Positions 60,121-64,000 of a DNA stretch of 64,000 nucleotides are shown in pieces. A program made the position numbers and the translations under genes. The stretch is from Hamadaea tsunoensis DSM 44101 (GTDB lineage: Bacteria > Actinomycetota > Actinomycetes > Mycobacteriales > Micromonosporaceae): assembly GCF_000428945.1 (NCBI RefSeq), contig NZ_AUAX01000034.1:1-64000 (forward strand). Reading direction: 5' to 3'. The first letter of the stretch is position 1; every line of letters starts with the position of its first letter. The notes beneath the pieces are model-generated. The model searched no databases, had not been told where the DNA came from, and saw only the letters and a list, made by a program, of their open reading frames with translations.

Positions 60121-61431
60121 TCACACCGTCCAGCGCCCGCCCGCTCCCCCGGCCGCCGCGGCGAAGGCGTCCGCGAACCGCTCCACCTCCGCGGTCTCCA
60201 GATTCGCGATCGTCACGCGTACGCCGGGCGGCGCGGCCAGCCGGTAGACGCTGCCCGGCGCGACGGCGTACCCGGCGTCCCGCAGGGCGGTGAGCGTACG
60301 CGTCTCGTCGGCCACGGGTACCCAGATGTTGATCCCCGTCCGGCCCATCGCGGGCAGTCCGCGGTCCCGCAGAGCAGTCACGAGCGCGTCGCGCCGCCGG
60401 TCGTACTCGCGGCCGGCCTCGCTGACGTCGACGGTCGCCCAGAGCCGCAGCAAGGTGTGCTGCAGGACGGTGGAGACCCAGCCGGAGCCGAGCCGCATGC
60501 GACCCTCCACACGGGACACCGTCGTCGCGTCACCGGCCAGTACGGCGATCCGCAGGTCGGGCCCGTAGGGCTTGGACGCGCTGCGCAGGAACGCCCACCG
60601 GTCGGTGGTCCCGGCCAGCGTGGCCAGCGGCACGGCGGCCAGCTCGGCGGCGTGGTCGTCCTCGATCACGAGCACGTCCTGGTGGCGGAGCAGCCGCCGC
60701 AGGTCGGCCGCGCGCGCGGCGCTCACGGCGGCTCCGGTCGGGCTCTGCGCCCGCGTCGTCACCACGATCGCCTTGACCCCTTTGACCAGCGCGGCGCGCA
60801 CGCCCTCGACGGTCGGGCCCTCGTCGTCGACCGGCATCGGCACCGGCGTGAGCCCCCGCGCGGCCATCAGGTCCAGCGAGGCCGCCCAGCCCGGGTCCTC
60901 GACGCCGACCGGATCGCCGGGTCGCACCGCAGCGTCGAGCAGGCGGTCGAGGCCGTCGAGCGCACCGCCGACGACCGTGACCGCCGCGTCCGCCGGCAGC
61001 TCGGACAGCCGCGTCCGGGCCGCCTCCAGCAGCGCGGGCAGCGGTCCGCCGTTGCGGTAGTTGGCCGGCGTCCGGTGGGCGGCCGCGTACGTGAGTGCCT
61101 CGGTCAGGTCGGGCAGCAGCGTCGGCTCGCCCCGCGCCAGATCCAGTACGCCGGGCGGCAGGCTCAATCCGCGCTGCGACCGGAACGTCGAGATCGGCGG
61201 CTCGCGGCGGACACGCGTACCGTGCCGGCCCTGGGTCTCGATGACGCCCCGCTGGCGCAGCTGCTGGTACGCGGCCGCGGCGGTGTTCGCGGCCACGCCC
61301 AGCTCCTCGGCGAGCGCCCGGACGGTGGGCAGCGCGTCGCCTTCGCGCAGCGCGCCCGTCCGCACGCCCTCCTCGACGCTGCCGACGATGGCGGCTGCGG
61401 ACTTCCCGGTGATCTGATACTGTACTGCCAC
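60121..61431 (-). CDS. MocR-type (GntR/aminotransferase) transcriptional regulator
   Basis: A 436-aa protein: a GntR winged helix at the N-terminus (GDALPTVRALAEELGVAANTAAAAYQQL (shortened), GVIETQGRHGTRV) fused to a fold-type I aminotransferase domain (AVTVVGGALDGLDRLLDAAVRPGDPV (shortened), LRSASKPYGPDLRI with the PLP lysine). MocR proteins sense PLP or amino acids and often activate vitamin B6 genes; here the divergent gene is a PNP-oxidase-like fusion, a plausible target. The GTG at 61431 lies inside the operator region, with no ribosome site, so the mRNA may be leaderless. Confidence 0.88.
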   Translation of the reverse strand: MAVQYQITGKSAAAIVGSVEEGVRTGALREGDALPTVRALAEELGVAANTAAAAYQQLRQRGVIETQGRHGTRVRREPPISTFRSQRGLSLPPGVLDLARGEPTLLPDLTEALTYAAAHRTPANYRNGGPLPALLEAARTRLSELPADAAVTVVGGALDGLDRLLDAAVRPGDPVGVEDPGWAASLDLMAARGLTPVPMPVDDEGPTVEGVRAALVKGVKAIVVTTRAQSPTGAAVSAARAADLRRLLRHQDVLVIEDDHAAELAAVPLATLAGTTDRWAFLRSASKPYGPDLRIAVLAGDATTVSRVEGRMRLGSGWVSTVLQHTLLRLWATVDVSEAGREYDRRRDALVTALRDRGLPAMGRTGINIWVPVADETRTLTALRDAGYAVAPGSVYRLAAPPGVRVTIANLETAEVERFADAFAAAAGGAGGRWTV

Positions 61432-61447
61432 AGTTTCAAGACTGTAC
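61419..61447. promoter_or_regulatory. ACTGTAC direct repeats in the MocR/PNPOx divergent region
   Basis: Two ACTGTAC repeats (61419-61425, 61441-61447) are 22 bp apart, two helical turns, with an inverted ACAGT between them. They overlap the MocR start codon and lie about 30 bp before the PNPOx-GNAT start. This is the direct-repeat geometry typical of MocR operators. Confidence 0.6.
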
Positions 61448-61476
61448 CAGAACAATCATCTTTCGCGGAGCCCGCC

Positions 61477-62742
61477 ATGCCCACTGCCCCGGAAACTGCC
61501 CCGGCCCATTTCCCTCAGACCGACCGGACCACCAGCCTCCGCGAGAAGGATCGCATGCGCTACAACCGCGAGGAGGCGTACGCGCTGCTCGACGAGGCGT
61601 GGACCTGCACGGTCAGCTTCGTGCTCGACGGACAGCCCCGGGCGCTGCCCACGCTCTACGTCCGCATCGGCGACCACGTCTACATCCACTTCTCGACCGG
61701 CTCCCGGATCGGCCTCGGCGGGCGGGACGGCCTGCCCGTCTGCCTGTCGGTGACGCAGCTCGACGCGCTGATCCTGGCCCGGTCGCAGTTCCACCACAGC
61801 GCGAACTACCGGTCGCTGGTCGCCCACGGCGTCGCCGAACTGGTGGCCGACCCGGACGAGCGGTCCGCCGCGTTCACCGCCCTGACGGAGAAGGTCGGTC
61901 CGGGACGCTCGGCGCACACCCGGCCGCCGTCGGCCAAGGAAGCCGCCCAGACCGCCGTCCTGCGGCTGCCCCTCGACGAGGTCAGCGTGCGTACGCGTAC
62001 CGGCGGGGTGAACGAGGAGCCCGAGGATCTCGCACTGCCCTACTGGGCCGGGGTCGTGCCGATGCGCTCGGGCTACGGCCGGCCCGAACCGGACAAGGGC
62101 GTCACCGCCCCCCTGCCGGACTACCTGCGCCGGCCGCCCAGCCCCTGGCATGAGGCCCCGACGCTGACCGGCGAGCACGTGATCCTGGAACGCCTCACCA
62201 TGGACCACGTCGAAGGCCTGTACGCGGCGGTCGGCCAGGACGACGACGTCTGGCGTTACCTGCTCAACGACACGCCCCGTTCTCTTGAGGAGATGGGCCG
62301 GCTGGTCGGCGACGCCGAGATCGCCCAGGCCCAGGGTGCCCGGGTGCCCTGGGTCCAACGCGACGCGGAGACCGGCGAGATCGTCGGCACGACCTCCTTC
62401 TACGGAGTCGACCCGCACAACCGGTCGGTGATCATCGGCATCACGACGCTGGGTCGCAAGTGGTGGCGTACCGGGATCAACACGGAGTCGAAGCTGCTCC
62501 TGCTCCGGCACGCCTTCGACACCCTGGGCTGCGTACGCGTCCAGTGGGAGGCCCACGCCGGCAACGTACGCTCCCACACGGCCATCGAGCGGCTCGGCGC
62601 GACCCGGGAAGGACTGCTGCGCAACCACAAGAAGCTGTCCGACGGGACCTGGCGCGACACGGTGGTCTTCGGCATGACCGCCGAGGAGTGGCCCAAGGCG
62701 GAGGCGGCCCTGGTCGCCCGGCTCCGGCCGCGCGCCTCATAA
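61477..62742 (+). CDS. Pyridoxamine 5'-phosphate oxidase-like/GNAT fusion protein
   Basis: A 421-aa protein. Residues about 25-175 form a PNPOx-like FMN-binding split barrel (RYNREEAYALLDEAWTCTVSFVLDGQPRALPTLYV (shortened), VYIHFSTGSRIG). Residues about 230-420 form a GNAT acetyltransferase of the RimJ/RimL type (HVILERLTMDHVEGLYAA, VRVQWEAHAGNVRSHTAIERLGATREG (shortened), WRDTVVFGMTAEEW). Substrates of both halves are unknown. It is divergent from the MocR regulator across the ACTGTAC repeats, the typical regulator/target pair. Confidence 0.85.
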   Translation: MPTAPETAPAHFPQTDRTTSLREKDRMRYNREEAYALLDEAWTCTVSFVLDGQPRALPTLYVRIGDHVYIHFSTGSRIGLGGRDGLPVCLSVTQLDALILARSQFHHSANYRSLVAHGVAELVADPDERSAAFTALTEKVGPGRSAHTRPPSAKEAAQTAVLRLPLDEVSVRTRTGGVNEEPEDLALPYWAGVVPMRSGYGRPEPDKGVTAPLPDYLRRPPSPWHEAPTLTGEHVILERLTMDHVEGLYAAVGQDDDVWRYLLNDTPRSLEEMGRLVGDAEIAQAQGARVPWVQRDAETGEIVGTTSFYGVDPHNRSVIIGITTLGRKWWRTGINTESKLLLLRHAFDTLGCVRVQWEAHAGNVRSHTAIERLGATREGLLRNHKKLSDGTWRDTVVFGMTAEEWPKAEAALVARLRPRAS

Positions 62743-62770
62743 CGCTCACGATCTTCAGCAGCACGCTGCC

Positions 62771-63400
62771 CCGGGACTTTGTCGCGACTGTCCGATATGG
62801 CGGCCGGGTGGATCGGCTGGGCGGGGATCGTTCGCGGCTGGGATGTAGTTTCCGACCCATCCCCTCGATCCATTGCGGCTGGGATGTAGGTAGAGGCCGT
62901 TTCCTACATCCCGACCGCTGTGGATCTTGGGCGAGAGGTGGGTTTTACATCTCAGCCGCTATGGATCACGCTCAGGCCGTCCCGCGGTCGGCCGTGACCC
63001 ATGATGCGGGAACGATCTTCCGTTATGCGAACACGGGACACTGTTTTCTTGATCATTTACGGCTGAGGTGTAAATCCGGTCCGATCTGCATGATCAATTA
63101 CGCGTCAGGTGCAGCCGGACCCGGTCAACGTGCTCCAGAACCGTAAACGATCATGCATTGGGTAGCCGTTTTCGCACCTCAGCCGTAAAGGATCAAGAAA
63201 ACGAGGCCCTGTTGGTCGCCGCCGGGGCGCACAAGTCGGACAGTCGCGACAAAAGCCGGGGCGAAGGGTGAAACGGTGGCTGGGCGACGGTGGATGATGC
63301 GTCGCCCCACTCAGCTGGCAGTGGAGGCCCCGTCACGAAGTGGCGGGGCCGGAGCGGTCTCCCGCGCGAGGAGCGGAGGTGAGATCGACGAACCCGGGAC
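62771..63400 (+). repeat. Composite repeat B, copy 4 (longest)
   Basis: It fills most of the 706-bp gene-free stretch 62743-63448. The inner inverted pair is CTTTGTCGCGACTGTCC (62777-62793) and GGACAGTCGCGACAAAAG (63238-63255). Between them lie the CTTTACGGCTGAG-type nested pair seen in copy 3 and an extra block of about 150 bp built of GGGATGTAG and its complement CTACATCCC. The shared arm ends ACCCGGGAC at 63400 and is followed by a GATCTTGA-rich tract. It is the reverse complement of copy 3 apart from the extra block. Confidence 0.88.
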
Positions 63401-63448
63401 AAAAGCCCTTGAAAGATCTTGAACTTGATCTTGAGAGAAGGCGGCGGA

Positions 63449-63817
63449 TCAGGCGAACGAGAGGGCCAGATCCTGGCGGCCGAGCGCCGTGACGATCTCG
63501 TTGAAGACCGGGACGTCCGCGCTCACCGGCCGCTGCGGGAGACGCGCGTGGTGGTAGTGGTGACGCTCACGGCGTACGACGACGAAGTGGACCGCCGCAC
63601 GGACCATGGCCCGGTCGGCCGCGCTGGCGCGGGCGGTCTCGGCGACGAGGCGGCGGAGGTTGACCGCGATCCGCTCGGCGAGCGCGAAGTCGTGCGGCGA
63701 ACGGGCCTGTACCCACGCCAGGTGGGCGTCGAGCTGACGGAGCAGAACGTCGGATTCGTGGGAGGCGGCGCGGGGCACGGTTCGGGTCAGGATCGGGGCG
63801 GAACGACGGTCGTCCAT
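63449..63817 (-). CDS. Hypothetical protein
   Basis: A 122-aa soluble protein, not recognised. It is helical with charged stretches (RQLDAHLAWVQARSPHDFALAERIAVNLRRLV, shortened) and a His-rich patch (RRERHHYHHARL) before the C-terminus DVPVFNEIVTALGRQDL. No membrane segment or signal is seen. The ATG at 63817 was preferred because the upstream 41 codons look non-coding. It could be an actinobacterial orphan. Confidence 0.55.
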   Translation of the reverse strand: MDDRRSAPILTRTVPRAASHESDVLLRQLDAHLAWVQARSPHDFALAERIAVNLRRLVAETARASAADRAMVRAAVHFVVVRRERHHYHHARLPQRPVSADVPVFNEIVTALGRQDLALSFA

Positions 63818-63987
63818 GGCACTAGCCCTCCAGCCGGTCGTGGACTCACGGAACGTTCCCCAGACCTTACCCAACGTAATCGCAAGGTGACAACCCAGAA
63901 GTAGCGCAGATTTCCCCCAAACCAGCGATTCAGCGCACACCTGCGAGGTACGCCGGAATGTCGGTGCCCCAGGGCAGGATGGGTAGC

Positions 63988-64000
63988 GTGACGGATGTGC
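63988..64000 (+). CDS. Possible start of a gene cut by the window edge
   Basis: A GTG at 63988 follows AGGATGGG by a few bases and opens a frame V-T-D-V before the window ends. Only four codons are visible, so this is a weak call. Confidence 0.25.

Overview
The window is high-GC actinobacterial chromosome, most likely from Micromonosporaceae (Actinoplanes-like). The evidence is the gene set: a B12-dependent ribonucleotide reductase with nrdR divergent from lexA, a recA-recX pair next to a DUF3046 gene, gluABCD, miaB-miaA-dapF, an IdeR-type repressor, and an F420-type LLM oxidoreductase. GTG and TTG starts and ATGA/GTGA couplings are frequent. There are no rRNA or tRNA genes, no CRISPR array and no prophage.

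Layout. 0-1.6 kb: a complete insertion sequence (DDE transposase, 12-bp terminal inverted repeats) sitting inside a copy of a dispersed palindromic repeat. 1.6-8.2 kb: a methyltransferase, a phosphotransferase with VanZ, a MazEF-like pair, a HhH-GPD protein and membrane/secreted proteins. 8.2-13.3 kb: a terpenoid nanocompartment locus with a polyprenyl diphosphate synthase, a family 2B (cyclic-nucleotide-domain) encapsulin shell and a geosmin/germacradienol synthase. 13.4-15.8 kb: an unknown gene, then an XRE-ImmA/IrrE regulator coupled to a PIN-like protein behind a visible promoter/operator. 16.5-21 kb: an operon of rhodanese, AcuC deacetylase and GNAT/acyl-CoA-ligase acetyltransferase, probably a reversible protein-acylation switch. 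22-28.4 kb: the most unusual region, an FxSxx-COOH-like peptide system with a 3-TM protein, a double TIR/FxsC protein, a 72-aa candidate precursor, a stand-alone aKG-HExxH enzyme and a convergent NB-ARC/TPR (FxsT-type) protein. No radical SAM partner is in the window. 28.9-34 kb: ideR and small metabolic genes. 34.7-43.9 kb: nrdRJ, lexA, a secreted/anchored protein, hflX and malic enzyme. 44.5-50.5 kb: dapF-miaA, a DUF349 protein, miaB and citrate synthase. 50.9-54.2 kb: gluABCD. 54.3-58.8 kb: rny, recX, recA and DUF3046. 58.8-64 kb: an MFS transporter, a MocR regulator divergent from a PNPOx-GNAT fusion, and a hypothetical protein.

Non-coding structure is prominent. One family of about 81-bp palindromes has four copies. 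A second family of 0.1-0.63-kb composite elements has four copies (5.3, 34.1, 44.0 and 62.8 kb) sharing one end, internal inverted repeats and nested hairpins. Two of these lie in opposite orientation around an 18-kb block that contains recA. A second global signal is that the rare A/T-ending codons GTA, CGT, TGT and AGT often occur where they create GTAC.

All functions are read from motifs and family resemblance. No database search or alignment was run.
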